Shown in pieces: positions 42,595 to 51,116 of a stretch of DNA of 64,000 nucleotides. The notes under the pieces are model-generated. The model saw only the letters and a program-made list of their open reading frames with translations. It was not told the DNA's origin and did not search any database. Both the position numbers and the translations under genes were made by a program. The stretch's first letter is position 1, and the number at the start of each line of letters is the position of its first letter. This DNA is from Alphaproteobacteria bacterium (GTDB lineage: Bacteria; Myxococcota_A; UBA796; CAJQPC01). The stretch is from NCBI GenBank assembly GCA_020632795.1, contig JACKEV010000020.1, positions 62,001-126,000 on the forward strand, written 5' to 3'.

Positions 42595-43137
42595 TCAGTT
42601 CGTGAACGAGATCGTGGCGCGCTCCGCGACCAGCCCGTCGACGGCGGCCGTGAGCACGTCCAGGTCGACGGAGACGTCGTCGGTGTCGGGCAGGTCGACG
42701 GGGTCCCCGTCCAGCGCCATCAGGGTGATGGTGTAGGTGTGGGTCCCGGCGCTGTCCGGGGGCGCGCAGGGCGGGGTGTAGCCGGTGTCCACCTCGTCCT
42801 TGTTGCTGCCCTCGGTCCCGACGCTCTCGGCGTTGCCCCTGGACAGGCTGCGGGTGCCTGCGGGGATGTCCCACAGCAGCCAGTAGTGGTTGTCGGCCTC
42901 GGCCACGGTCATGGTGAGCGCGAAGGACACGGCCACCTCGGCGGGATCGGACCAGGCCAGCGGCGGGCTGGCCCCGTCGCCGCCGTCCCGCTCGCAGCGG
43001 AGATCGTCGGGCAGGGCGTCGCCGTCGGCGAAAGCGTCGCTCCACAGGGTGAGGGCGTCGGCGGCGAACGAGTCATCGGTGACGGTGGTCTCCGCGCAGG
43101 CGGGGGCGAGCGCGGCGAGGAAGAGGATGGGGCGCAC
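42595..43137 (-). CDS. YbhB/YbcL-type (PEBP, Raf-kinase-inhibitor-like) lipoprotein
   Basis: 180 residues. Signal with a lipobox-like end (LAPAC, C14). The PEBP pattern is clear: SPPLAWSDP, then NHYWLLWDIPAGTRSLSRGN, then DTGYTPPCAPPDSAGTHTYTI and LMALDG. Bacterial PEBP proteins bind small ligands; the function is not known. GTG start with AAGGAG upstream. Downstream of the cytochrome genes on the same strand but separated by 72 bases. Confidence 0.88.
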   Translation of the reverse strand: MRPILFLAALAPACAETTVTDDSFAADALTLWSDAFADGDALPDDLRCERDGGDGASPPLAWSDPAEVAVSFALTMTVAEADNHYWLLWDIPAGTRSLSRGNAESVGTEGSNKDEVDTGYTPPCAPPDSAGTHTYTITLMALDGDPVDLPDTDDVSVDLDVLTAAVDGLVAERATISFTN

Positions 43138-43209
43138 AGGGGACTCCTTCCTGGAGTGGGGGGGCGCCCTGTCCTACACCATCCGGGCGGAAAGCCAGTC
43201 ACGGAAAGT

Positions 43210-44637
43210 TCAGAACCACAGGTGCGCCTGCACAAAGAGGTCCTTGCGCCACACCCCGCCGTAGGGGCTCACCCGGCCCATCGCCCCCAGGGTCACGCCG
43301 GGCAGCAGGCCGACGTCGACCCCCAGGCCGTAGCGCTGCTCCAGCACCATCGTGGACGTGGGCAGCTTCATCTCGTGGCGGGCCTTCGCGGTCACGCCGT
43401 TGCGCACCATCCAGCTCGCTTCGGCCCAGGACGCCGCGAAGGCCTCGCTGCTGCCGCCCACCGTGCGCCGCCCCATCGACACCTCGCCGAGCAGGGTCAT
43501 CGGCACGCGCTCCAGGTAGTACGCCGGGTTGAAGCCCCAGGCCACCCCGGCCGCCAGCAGGTCGCCCTTGCCCTTGCCGTCCCGGTCGCGGAGCTGGGCG
43601 TGCCCGCTCAGGCTCCAGCCCAGGTCGCGGAAGCCGCCGTTCACCGCCGCACCCCAGCCCGCCCCGGGCACCGGCCCCAGGAGCTGGGCGGGGTCGTCCA
43701 GGAACACCGACGCCTGGGCGAAGGGGTAGTTCGGGGCCGTGCCCACCTCGACGCCCAGCACGGTGTCGTCGGGGTCGGAGACGTCCTGCTCGAAGCCCTC
43801 CCGGACATAGAGGGTGTGGTCGTCGGTGTAGGTCCCGAACGAGGGCATGAAGATACCCGCCTTCACCCAGGACATGCCGGGCAGCTCGTTGGCCATCACG
43901 AAGGCCCGCCGGGGGAAGACCGGGCCGGCCCCGCCGGTGGTGTGGCCCTTGGCGGCCACCGTGCCCATGAACATCAGGTGATGCATGGGGTGCAGCGAGG
44001 CGCTCAGCTCGGCCTGCATGGGGAAGAACGTGCGGCTGCCGCTCCACCAGGCCGCGCGGAAGTCCCCGCTCAGGTTCAGCAGCGGGTCGGCGTTGAGGTC
44101 GTCATAGCGGCCGTCCCAGAAGGCCATGACGTCGTCGCCGCCCAGGGGGTGGCCCCAGGCCGCCTGGTTGCCGGTCTGGCCCGCGCCCACGCCAGCCTGC
44201 GCCTCCGTCCAGTCGGAGGGGATGGTGCGCTCGCCGTGGGCCTCGGTCGTCTTGGGGTCGGCGTCCAGGAACTGCTGGATCCTCCAGATCTGGTCGGAGG
44301 AGAGCAGCTCCCGGTGGTGGTCGGAGTACGAGCGCTCCTGGGTGGGCACGATGGCCACGGTGGACTGGCCGTAGTAGCGCCCCGAGGCGTTGCGCATGCC
44401 GCCGCCGGTGGGGTCGGTATGGCAGGACACGCAGGACAGCGTGCACTTGCGCTGGAGCAGCTCGGGGTTGTCCCAGCCCTCGGGGTCCTCCAGGGTGGGG
44501 CTGACGTGGCAGTTGGCGCAGGTGCGGCCGGAGCGCTGGGCGTACATCGGCAGGGCCTGCGCGGGCTCCGAGAGGGCGAGCACCGCGGCGCCGGACAGCG
44601 CGGCGAGGGCGAGGGAGGCGAAGATCGTGCGGCGCAT
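43210..44637 (-). CDS. Diheme c-type cytochrome domain fused to a probable outer-membrane beta-barrel
   Basis: 475 residues. Signal peptide, then two heme sites CANCH (40-44) and CVSCH (69-73) with an extra CTLSC pair, then about 350 residues of alternating strands (MQAELSASLHPMHHLMFMG, WVKAGIFMPSFGTY, KDLFVQAHLWF) ending in a C-terminal Phe. The architecture recalls fused cytochrome-porins such as Cyc2 of iron oxidisers, though Cyc2 has one heme. ATG 44637 has GGAG at 5 nt. Last gene of a three-gene cytochrome operon. A trans-outer-membrane electron route is inferred. Confidence 0.72.
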   Translation of the reverse strand: MRRTIFASLALAALSGAAVLALSEPAQALPMYAQRSGRTCANCHVSPTLEDPEGWDNPELLQRKCTLSCVSCHTDPTGGGMRNASGRYYGQSTVAIVPTQERSYSDHHRELLSSDQIWRIQQFLDADPKTTEAHGERTIPSDWTEAQAGVGAGQTGNQAAWGHPLGGDDVMAFWDGRYDDLNADPLLNLSGDFRAAWWSGSRTFFPMQAELSASLHPMHHLMFMGTVAAKGHTTGGAGPVFPRRAFVMANELPGMSWVKAGIFMPSFGTYTDDHTLYVREGFEQDVSDPDDTVLGVEVGTAPNYPFAQASVFLDDPAQLLGPVPGAGWGAAVNGGFRDLGWSLSGHAQLRDRDGKGKGDLLAAGVAWGFNPAYYLERVPMTLLGEVSMGRRTVGGSSEAFAASWAEASWMVRNGVTAKARHEMKLPTSTMVLEQRYGLGVDVGLLPGVTLGAMGRVSPYGGVWRKDLFVQAHLWF

Positions 44638-44639
44638 GG

Positions 44640-45035
44640 TCACTCCATCGCTCCGGCGGCGACCCAGCGGGCCAGGAGGAGCTGCTCGTCGTAGGGCAGG
44701 GGGTCGGAGGCGCCCGGCGGCATGGACAGGACCCGGAACCCCTCGCAAGGGCCCATGTCCTGGCTGCCGGCCAGGGGGAGCAGGTGGTCGCCGAACCGCT
44801 CGACCAGGTCGGGCGAGATGGCGGTGCAGACGCTGGAGACGCGGGTGGCGTGGGCGGCCTCGTAGCTGTCCAGCTCCACCCCCGCGAGCATGGGCCGGCC
44901 CCGCTGGTGGCAACGCACGCAGCGCGCCTCCAGGATGGGCTGGACGTCGTGGGCGTAGCTGGGGGCCTCGGGCAGCGCCCCGGTGTCCATCAGCGGGCCG
45001 GGGGCGCACCCCAGCAGCAGGGCGAGGAGCGTCAC
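44640..45035 (-). CDS. Monoheme c-type cytochrome lipoprotein (planctomycete-type cytochrome c domain)
   Basis: 131 residues. Lipobox LLLGC (C10), heme motif CVRCH at residues 39-43 with VQPILEARC before it, and the distal-ligand pattern VLSMPPGASDPLPYDEQLLLARWVAAG, typical of the small cytochromes annotated as PSCyt or planctomycete cytochrome c. GTG start overlapping the previous stop (GTGA), and its TGA overlaps the region before the barrel gene. Likely a membrane-attached electron carrier working with its two neighbours. Confidence 0.82.
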   Translation of the reverse strand: MTLLALLLGCAPGPLMDTGALPEAPSYAHDVQPILEARCVRCHQRGRPMLAGVELDSYEAAHATRVSSVCTAISPDLVERFGDHLLPLAGSQDMGPCEGFRVLSMPPGASDPLPYDEQLLLARWVAAGAME

Positions 45036-45379
45036 GGGGTCACCTCCATGCGCTCGGACCACTCGCGGTTGTGGCAGGTGTAGCAGCTCGGGCCGTCGCC
45101 GCCGTGGAGGTGGCGCTCCTCGGGCCACTCCCCGGAGTAGGTCATGCTGCCGTGGCAGCCCGCCGCGTCGCAGCTCAGGAACGCCGGCTCGGGGCGGCCG
45201 GTGTCCGGGCAGGTCACCCGCCCTCCGGTCTCGGGGTCCCGGCACAGGAACGGCAGCTCCTTGCCCCGGGCGTGGCCGTAGCCCTCCTCGAAGTCGTCGT
45301 GGGGCGGGTCGTCCGGCGGCACGAAGACCCGGTCACAGCCGGCGGCAAAGAGGAGGGTCAGGGCGAGCAGGCTTCGCAT
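45032..45379 (-). CDS. Small c-type cytochrome lipoprotein
   Basis: 115 residues. Lipobox FAAGC (C15). Two candidate heme-attachment sites are seen: CYTCH near the C-terminus and a non-canonical CDAAGCH (C-x4-CH), plus other cysteines (FLCRD, VTCPD). First gene of the cytochrome operon, with GAGGAA before the ATG and a weak hairpin (CAGCGC/GCGCTG, 45398-45415) in the leader. Only CYTCH is certain; heme loading of the C-x4-CH site needs a special lyase. Confidence 0.72.
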   Translation of the reverse strand: MRSLLALTLLFAAGCDRVFVPPDDPPHDDFEEGYGHARGKELPFLCRDPETGGRVTCPDTGRPEPAFLSCDAAGCHGSMTYSGEWPEERHLHGGDGPSCYTCHNREWSERMEVTP

Positions 45380-45521
45380 GGGGTTCCTCCGAGGAGACAG
45401 CGCGCTCGTGCGCTGCTCTCAAGGGACCCGGCGATCGCTCAAGTCGCTATGCGGCAGGCGGGGAAACGGGGGGCGTCACTTGACGCACCCTCTTCCGTAA
45501 GGCCCGTCTCATCGGCATTGT
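45380..45521. promoter_or_regulatory. 142-bp gap between the cytochrome operon and the Uma2 gene
   Basis: The upstream region of the cytochrome operon. It holds a short palindrome GCGTCA-CT-TGACGC at 45473-45486 and the hairpin noted above. No gene is supported. The palindrome could be an operator or a weak terminator for the Uma2 gene read on the same strand. Confidence 0.3.
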
Positions 45522-46055
45522 TCAGGCGAACAGAGCCTCGACGTCCACCACCAGCCCCGGCAGCCGAGGGGTGCTGAGCTGGTCGGTGATCTCCTCGGAG
45601 ACCTGGAGACCCTCGCCGGTCCAGCGCTCGATGAGGCCCCCCTGCTCGACGACCCAGTACTCCGGCACGCCGGCCGCCGCGTAGATCAGGCGCTTGGTCA
45701 CCCGGTCGTAGATGCGGTTGGAGGAGACGACCTCGACGCAGACCAGGGGCAGGCGGGTGATGGGGCCGGTGTGTTCGCGCGGCAGGCGCCCCTCCAGCAC
45801 GAAGAGGTCGGGCTGGAGGATGCGACCGGGGCCGAAGCGGACATCGGCAGGGGATTGAATGACCGTGAAGGGCGACGGCTGTTCGTCTGCCCAAAGGCTC
45901 AGCGCGACAACCAGTCGCCGACAAACCTCCTGGTGCCACCATCGCGGCGCAGGAGACACAACCACCTCCCCGTCAACCAGCTCAACCTGCTGCATGGACT
46001 CGGGCAGCGCGAGGAACTCCGCTTCCGAGACCAGGGTTCGCTGAAGGGCATGCAT
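45522..46055 (-). CDS. Uma2 family (DUF820) putative restriction endonuclease
   Basis: 177 residues. PD-(D/E)XK-fold family: VELVDGEVVVSPAP, ILQPDLFVLEG, VCVEVVSSNRIYDRVTK and YAAAGVPEYWVVE give the D...E-x-V and K motifs. ATG 46055 is chosen over the in-frame TTG just before it because TATACT lies 7 nt upstream, giving a leaderless start. Uma2 proteins are common, often multicopy and of unknown biological role. It stands alone here. Confidence 0.85.
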   Translation of the reverse strand: MHALQRTLVSEAEFLALPESMQQVELVDGEVVVSPAPRWWHQEVCRRLVVALSLWADEQPSPFTVIQSPADVRFGPGRILQPDLFVLEGRLPREHTGPITRLPLVCVEVVSSNRIYDRVTKRLIYAAAGVPEYWVVEQGGLIERWTGEGLQVSEEITDQLSTPRLPGLVVDVEALFA

Positions 46056-46071
46056 CAAGGTGAGTATAGCC

Positions 46072-47715
46072 TCACCGCACCCGCAGGGTCCGCAGCCGGC
46101 TCAGCGCCGCCGCCACCTCGTGCCGCCGGGGCCGCACCAGCCCGCCCGCCGGCCACTCGCGGGGGGAGAGCAGCTCCACCCCCTCGGCGTCCAGCATCGC
46201 GTCCAGGGCGTCGAGCGCCGCAGGCAGGTCCCGCCGGCCGTCGACGATGTCCTCGTAGAGCAGGCGCAGGGCCTGGCCCACCGTCCAGGCCTGGGCCGGG
46301 TCCAGGAGCTGCTCCACCGCGCCCAGCTCGATCTCAGCGTCCCCGTAGCGCAGGCGGCGCTCGTCCCAGGCCCGGATCTTCCCCGGCTCCAGGCCCGCCC
46401 GCAGCGGGACCCGGGGGGCCGGGCGGGGCAGAGGCCCGGGGGCCGGAGGCGCGGGGATGCCGAGGGCGCGGGCCTCCGCGGTGCGGTCGTGGGCGCGGTG
46501 GTCCTCCATCGAGAGCACCACGTCGGCCACCCCCAGGTAGTCCCCCACCCCGCCGATGACGAGCACCACCGAGAGCCCCCAGGCGTCCACGAGCTGGCGG
46601 ACCCGCTCCACCAGGGGCGTGATGGGCTCCCGGTCCCGGGGGATGAGGGCCCGCATGCGGGCGTCGCGGACCATCAGGTTGGTCGCGCAGGTGTCCTCGT
46701 CCATCAACAGCACCCGCGCGCCGGACTCCAGGGCCTCGACCAGCGCGGCGGCCTGGGAGGTGGAGCCCGAGGCGTCGTCGCTGAAGAAGGGCGCGGTGCT
46801 GAGGCCGCCGGGCAGCTCCCGCAGGAAGGCCGAGATGTCCACGCCCGCGACCCGCCGGCCGTCCTCGGCGCGGACCTTGACCGTGTCCGCCAGGGCCACC
46901 ACCCGCTCCCGGCCGTCCCCGGGGACGTGGTCCAGGTGCCCCCGGGCCAGCGCCGCCAGCACCGTGGACTTGCCGTGGAAGCCCCCGCCCACGATGACGG
47001 TGACGCCGCGGGGCAGGCCCATGCCGGTCACCGCCCCGAAGGGGGTCTCCAGGGTGACCCGGAGGGCGGGCGGGCTCTCGAAGGGCACCGCGCTGGCCAG
47101 GGGCCGCGTGTCGACGCCCGAGGCCCGGGGCAGCACCGACCCATCAGCGACAAACGCGATGAGCCCGTGTTCATCGAGCTTTCGGCGGAGCGCCCGCTGG
47201 AGCCGCGCCGCGTGCACCTGCGCGGCCAGGGTCTCGTCGGGGCGGAGCCGGGCCACGGCGTGGGGGATGTCCTCGGTGAGCATCGCCCAGCCCTGGCGGC
47301 CCAGGACCCGCCGCCCCTGGGCGGGCAGGCCCGCCGCGAAGCGAAGCTCGGCGCGCCCGCCGCTCAGGAGCCGCGCGGCGGAGCGCTCCAGGATCTCCGG
47401 GCCGGGGCGGTAGATATCCAGCGCGCCGGAGCGCCCGCTGCCCCGCGGGTGGCCCTCCAGCACCGCCCCGAAGCGCCGCAGCAGCCAGTCCTCCGCCGCC
47501 AGCCGCCCGTCCGCGTCGCTGACCAGGCCCGGGTCGATCCCATGCGCGAACCGCACCCGCAGCGCGCTGGGCGCCGCGAACGGGTCTCCCTGGACGTGAT
47601 CGACGACCAGCTGCAACGCGCCCAGGCGCCAGGTTCCCAGGAGATCGCGCCAGGCGGGATACGGCCGGCCGTCGATGCGGCGCAGCAGGCTCTGGAGGCG
47701 GTCGCGGTCGGGCAT
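46072..47715 (-). CDS. Predicted ABC-class P-loop ATPase (ABC_ATPase, PF09818 type)
   Basis: 547 residues. Walker A is GGGFHGKSTVL (about 242-252) and Walker B is ARVLLMDEDTCATN (about 330-343); DISAFLRELPGG and SDDASGSTSQAAALVEALE match the ABC-like signature region of this family. Not a transporter: no membrane domain and not an ABC permease partner. Roles in nucleic-acid or RNA handling have been suggested for the family; none is established. Divergent from a small lipoprotein gene. Confidence 0.85.
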   Translation of the reverse strand: MPDRDRLQSLLRRIDGRPYPAWRDLLGTWRLGALQLVVDHVQGDPFAAPSALRVRFAHGIDPGLVSDADGRLAAEDWLLRRFGAVLEGHPRGSGRSGALDIYRPGPEILERSAARLLSGGRAELRFAAGLPAQGRRVLGRQGWAMLTEDIPHAVARLRPDETLAAQVHAARLQRALRRKLDEHGLIAFVADGSVLPRASGVDTRPLASAVPFESPPALRVTLETPFGAVTGMGLPRGVTVIVGGGFHGKSTVLAALARGHLDHVPGDGRERVVALADTVKVRAEDGRRVAGVDISAFLRELPGGLSTAPFFSDDASGSTSQAAALVEALESGARVLLMDEDTCATNLMVRDARMRALIPRDREPITPLVERVRQLVDAWGLSVVLVIGGVGDYLGVADVVLSMEDHRAHDRTAEARALGIPAPPAPGPLPRPAPRVPLRAGLEPGKIRAWDERRLRYGDAEIELGAVEQLLDPAQAWTVGQALRLLYEDIVDGRRDLPAALDALDAMLDAEGVELLSPREWPAGGLVRPRRHEVAAALSRLRTLRVR

Positions 47716-47789
47716 GGCTGACTCCGTATCTCACGCGGTCGGTCTGCGACCCCTTCCCCCGGTAGAATGCTCCCCTGGAGCCTCGCAGG

Positions 47790-48224
47790 ATGTCTCGAGC
47801 CCTCATCGCGGCGGTGCTGTTCTCGGCGGCGTGCGTCCACGTCACCCGCGAGGTCGATCTGGATCGCACCGGCCCCGCCCAGCACCGGCTCCGGGTGGAG
47901 CGCAACACCCTGCCCGACCGCGACGCCCCCTCCCTGTCCGGCAGCCTGTGGATGCTGGAGGCCGAGCTGCCCAAGACCGGCGCGGTGCGCTACGAGCTGC
48001 TCTTCCTGGAGGGCGGCGCGCTGGAGAGCCGCAGCCCCCGCGACCGCACCCCCGACGACGACACCTGGCGCCAGCAGGGCGCCACCGTGTCCTTCAGGAT
48101 GAACGACGGCTTCTGCGTGTACGAGGGGGTGTTCGTGACCCCCGACCGCATCGAGGGCGAGGCCCTCAACGTGCGCGAGGAGGCCTGGGCCTGGACCCTC
48201 ACCCGGGTGGAGCCGGGGTGGTGA
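47790..48224 (+). CDS. Small hypothetical lipoprotein
   Basis: 144 residues. Lipobox FSAAC (C15), then a beta-rich body (LSGSLWMLEAELPKTGAVRYELLFLEGG) that could bind a ligand. One later cysteine (GFCVYEG). No family recognised. ATG with GCAGG upstream; a TAGAAT box lies 24 nt before it. Its stop sits inside the promoter region of the next gene. Confidence 0.6.
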   Translation: MSRALIAAVLFSAACVHVTREVDLDRTGPAQHRLRVERNTLPDRDAPSLSGSLWMLEAELPKTGAVRYELLFLEGGALESRSPRDRTPDDDTWRQQGATVSFRMNDGFCVYEGVFVTPDRIEGEALNVREEAWAWTLTRVEPGW

Positions 48225-48236
48225 TACGGTAGCCGG

Positions 48237-49163
48237 ATGCACGACGATGTCGCCGCCCGCAGCTTCCTGCGGGACCTCCACAGCCTGCGCACCTGGAGCC
48301 GCGAGGGGGTGCGCGCGCCCCACAAGCCCCTCGTGCTGCTGACCGCCCTGGGTCGGATCAGCCGCGGGGAGCCCCGCCTGGCGCGCTACGGCGAGGTCGA
48401 GCCCCTGCTCAAGGAGCTGCTCGACGACTTCGGGCCCGCGCGTGCCTCTCAGGCCCCCCACCGCTCCTTCTGGCGGCTGGCCACCGACGGCGACCTGTGG
48501 GAGGTCCCCGCCCGGGACGGCCACAGCACGCCGCCCATGGACGCCATGCGCAAGGTCGAAGGGGGCTTCCCCGAGCCCGTCGACCGCCTTCTGCGGCGCC
48601 GCCCCGATCTGGTGGCCGACGCCGCGCTGCTCCTGCTGGTCGAGCACTTCCCCTCCAGCTACCACGCCGACCTCATGGACGCGGTGGGCCTCACCGCCCC
48701 CCTGCTCGACGCCGACACCCAGCGGCCCATCGAGGACGACCCTCTGCGATGGGCCCGCTCTCATCGGCGTCAGCACGACCGGGCCTTCCGTCAGCGCGTG
48801 CTCATCGCCCACGCGCACCGCTGCGCGGTCTGCGGCTGGGACGCCCACCTCGTCTCCCGACGGCGTGGCGTGGTCAGCGTGGGCGCGGTGCTGCTGGAGG
48901 CCACCCACGTGCGCTGGAGCAGCCACGACGGCCCCGACACCGTCGACAACGGCCTGGCCCTCTGCGTGCTGCACCGCAAGGCCTTCGACCGGGGCCTGGT
49001 GGCGCTGGACTCAAAGCACTGCATCCTGATCAGCCCCCGCCTGGCCGGCGGCGACGCGGTCACCGACGCCCTGAAGCGCCACGCGGGCCAGCCCATCGGC
49101 GGCCCCGGCGTGGACCCGGACCACGCCCTGTGGCACCGGGAGCAGGTGTTCAAGGACCGCTGA
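48237..49163 (+). CDS. SBD-HNH restriction endonuclease (phosphorothioate-DNA type)
   Basis: 308 residues. The N-terminal part (APHKPLVLLTALGRISRG, then FGPARASQAPHRSFWRLATDGDLWEV) matches the sulfur-binding domain that reads phosphorothioate-modified DNA in ScoMcrA-like enzymes. The HNH nuclease follows at about 195-255: CAVCG, EATHVRW, NGLALCVLHRKAFDRG. These type IV-like enzymes cut DNA carrying Dnd modification. No dnd genes lie in the window. A TACGGT box sits 6 nt before the ATG, overlapping the previous gene's stop, and there is no ribosome-binding site. Confidence 0.87.
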   Translation: MHDDVAARSFLRDLHSLRTWSREGVRAPHKPLVLLTALGRISRGEPRLARYGEVEPLLKELLDDFGPARASQAPHRSFWRLATDGDLWEVPARDGHSTPPMDAMRKVEGGFPEPVDRLLRRRPDLVADAALLLLVEHFPSSYHADLMDAVGLTAPLLDADTQRPIEDDPLRWARSHRRQHDRAFRQRVLIAHAHRCAVCGWDAHLVSRRRGVVSVGAVLLEATHVRWSSHDGPDTVDNGLALCVLHRKAFDRGLVALDSKHCILISPRLAGGDAVTDALKRHAGQPIGGPGVDPDHALWHREQVFKDR

Positions 49164-49252
49164 TACGGACCCTCCATGAACCGTGGACTGGTCGCCCGGC
49201 GCCCGTAGGGCGTGACCCCGGGGGATGGTCAGCGAGCCAAAGGCGAGCGAAG

Positions 49253-49276
49253 GAAGGGACCTGGAGGGGTCCCTTC
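49253..49276. terminator. Perfect 9-bp stem hairpin, possible bidirectional terminator
   Basis: GAAGGGACC at 49253-49261 pairs with GGTCCCTTC at 49268-49276 around a 6-base loop TGGAGG. About 90 bases after the HNH stop and 210 bases beyond the bestrophin stop on the other strand. No T-run follows, so an intrinsic terminator is not certain. Confidence 0.4.
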
Positions 49277-49356
49277 ATTCAAGGATGGGTGAGGCTTCGT
49301 TTACCACCCAAGGATTTCGTCGCGACAAGCGCCGCGCGCACCAGCAGCCGCCATGT

Positions 49357-49437
49357 CGGCATCTTGGCGTCAACTCCTGGCCGGGGGTGCGCGTCCGCAA
49401 CCTCGGCGGCTTGGGGTGAATTGACGTGAAGATGCCG
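49357..49437. repeat. Imperfect inverted repeat with 20-base arms
   Basis: CGGCATCTTGGCGTCAACTC at 49357-49376 matches the reverse complement of 49418-49437 at about 17 of 20 positions, with a 41-base loop. Could form a cruciform or RNA hairpin, or mark a decayed element end. No target-site duplication noted. Confidence 0.5.
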
Positions 49438-49488
49438 CCCCCCCTTCCAATGCGACGATCCGGGCTTCAATGCGGTACGGCATGAGCG

Positions 49489-50517
49489 TCAGTACAGCAG
49501 CCCGTCGATCGGCTGCTCCCTGTCCGGCAGCTCGGTCTCACCCAGCATCTGCCGAAGGTCGATCTCGATGGTGCGGCACAGGGCGTTCATGGGGACGTCG
49601 TTCATGCTGCGCTCGAAGGGGTCCTCGCTGGAGTCGCCCACGCCCTCCATCGTGATGAACACCCAGGACACCATGGCCGAGGACAGGATCATGGGGATGA
49701 TCACCGTGACGGTCCCGAGCAGCGTGTCCACGTCCCCCACGTGGTCGGCGAACACGTCCAGGAAGCCGAAGGGCACCAGGAAGACGAACACGCGGGTGAA
49801 CAAGCGGCTGTACTCGGCGTACTGCCGGGGAAACGGCGTGTGCTTGATGCGCTCGGCCTTGCCCTGGAGGGTGTAGAGCTCCTCGATGACGTTCATCAGC
49901 TCGATCTGGTGGAACAGGTCGAGGCGCTGCGCCCCGTAGAGCCCGGCGAGCTGGGCGCCCTGGCGGGTCAACAGGTGGGTGGCCGGGTTGGCCATCGCCG
50001 AGACCTGCGCCAGCTCCTCGTCGGAGAGGAAGGGCGCCAGCTCCTTGTCCCAGTCGTTGCGCATGTGGTCGGCGTGGTCGCGCAGGCGCTTCGCGGTGGT
50101 GCGGGCGGGCTTGTCGAAGAAGCGCGAGGTCCGCCGGAGCTGCAGGCGCACCGCGTTGATCCAGGCGATGTGCCGGTAGATCAGCTCGCGGCGCACCGCG
50201 TGGGCGGCCTCGCTGGTGTCGCTCGGCAGCACGTAGCTCACCACGAAGTTGGCCCAGGTGCGGCTGCTGTTGACCACCCCGCCCCAGATCTTCCGCCCCT
50301 CCCAGAACCGGTCGTAGGCCGAGTTGTTCTTGAAGCCGACGTAGAACGCCACCGCCGTACCGATGGTCGCGATGGGCAGGAAGGGGACCCGCAGGAACTC
50401 CAGGCCCGCGCCCGCGAACAGCGCGAACACCGCCGTCGCCCAGATCGCGGAGAAGCCGAAGATGCGGCTGGCGTAGATCCACATCAGCCTGGGGGGGAAC
50501 CGGCGGTTGACGAGCAT
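49489..50517 (-). CDS. Bestrophin-like (RFP-TM) channel protein
   Basis: 342 residues. The bacterial bestrophin signature is strong: TAVAFYVGFKNNSAYDRFWEGRKIWGGVVNSSRTW pattern beginning near residue 55, and conserved FVFLVPFGFLDVFA and DPFE near the C-terminus. Four membrane segments as usual. Bacterial homologues form pentameric anion or cation channels. Preceded by a CGGAG site. No clear operon partner. Confidence 0.92.
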   Translation of the reverse strand: MLVNRRFPPRLMWIYASRIFGFSAIWATAVFALFAGAGLEFLRVPFLPIATIGTAVAFYVGFKNNSAYDRFWEGRKIWGGVVNSSRTWANFVVSYVLPSDTSEAAHAVRRELIYRHIAWINAVRLQLRRTSRFFDKPARTTAKRLRDHADHMRNDWDKELAPFLSDEELAQVSAMANPATHLLTRQGAQLAGLYGAQRLDLFHQIELMNVIEELYTLQGKAERIKHTPFPRQYAEYSRLFTRVFVFLVPFGFLDVFADHVGDVDTLLGTVTVIIPMILSSAMVSWVFITMEGVGDSSEDPFERSMNDVPMNALCRTIEIDLRQMLGETELPDREQPIDGLLY

Positions 50518-50553
50518 CCGGGGACTCCGAGCGTGAGGGAGGGCGAGACTCCC

Positions 50554-51039
50554 CTACCCCGCCGCGCCCGGCTGCGTCACCCCCGCGCGCCACGCGCCCC
50601 AGCCGATGAACGCAGCCTGCGCCGCCACCCGGACGTACCGCTCGCCGTGGTCCACGATGTACGAGGCCTCGTCCCAGCTCAGCGGGAAGTTGGAGATGAG
50701 CAGGATCCAGAGCCGCAGGCTCCCCCAGTCGGCGACCGCCGCGAGGCCCATCCCCAGGACGCCGACCAGGAGCACCGCCTGCACCGGCTGCGCCCGCTCG
50801 AAGGCGCCCGTGGCGGCCATGACCGCGCCCGCCGCGATCGCAGCCGGCCCCTGCGGGACCATGAGGGGGAGCACCAGCGCGCTGCGCCAGATGATGCGGG
50901 GGCGCTCCAGGGGCCGCCCCCAGGCGCACAGCCAGGCCACGGCGAGCCACTGCGCCTGCACCGGGATCGCCGCGGTGGCCACCGCCAGGAGCCAGCTCAG
51001 GCCGGCGACCGCCAGCAGGCCGCGATGCTTGAACCCCAT
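50554..51039 (-). CDS. Small membrane protein, unknown
   Basis: 161 residues with about five hydrophobic segments (MGFKHRGLLAVAGLSWLLAV and AVLLVGVLGMGLAAVADWG among them). GGAGG lies upstream of the ATG. 36 bases separate it from the bestrophin gene on the same strand, so the two may be cotranscribed. No family recognised. Confidence 0.6.
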   Translation of the reverse strand: MGFKHRGLLAVAGLSWLLAVATAAIPVQAQWLAVAWLCAWGRPLERPRIIWRSALVLPLMVPQGPAAIAAGAVMAATGAFERAQPVQAVLLVGVLGMGLAAVADWGSLRLWILLISNFPLSWDEASYIVDHGERYVRVAAQAAFIGWGAWRAGVTQPGAAG

Positions 51040-51116
51040 CCGACACCTCCACCCCGCTGAAACGGGTCAGGGCCGCGACCCTGGAGGCCCCCGCAGCCTG
51101 TAGGCTGGAGGGACCG

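Larger units (their letters stand above)
49164..49488. other. 325-bp intergenic region with hairpins, no gene
   Basis: Between the HNH gene and the end of the bestrophin gene. It carries a strong hairpin (49253-49276) and a 20-base imperfect inverted repeat (49357-49376 with 49418-49437), listed separately. A short open frame (MVSEPKASEGRDLEGSLHSR...) spans it but is not credible as a gene. Confidence 0.6.

Noticed and set aside
49225..49419. 64-residue frame in the gap after the HNH gene
   Set aside because: No ribosome-binding site, overlaps the hairpins, composition not protein-like.
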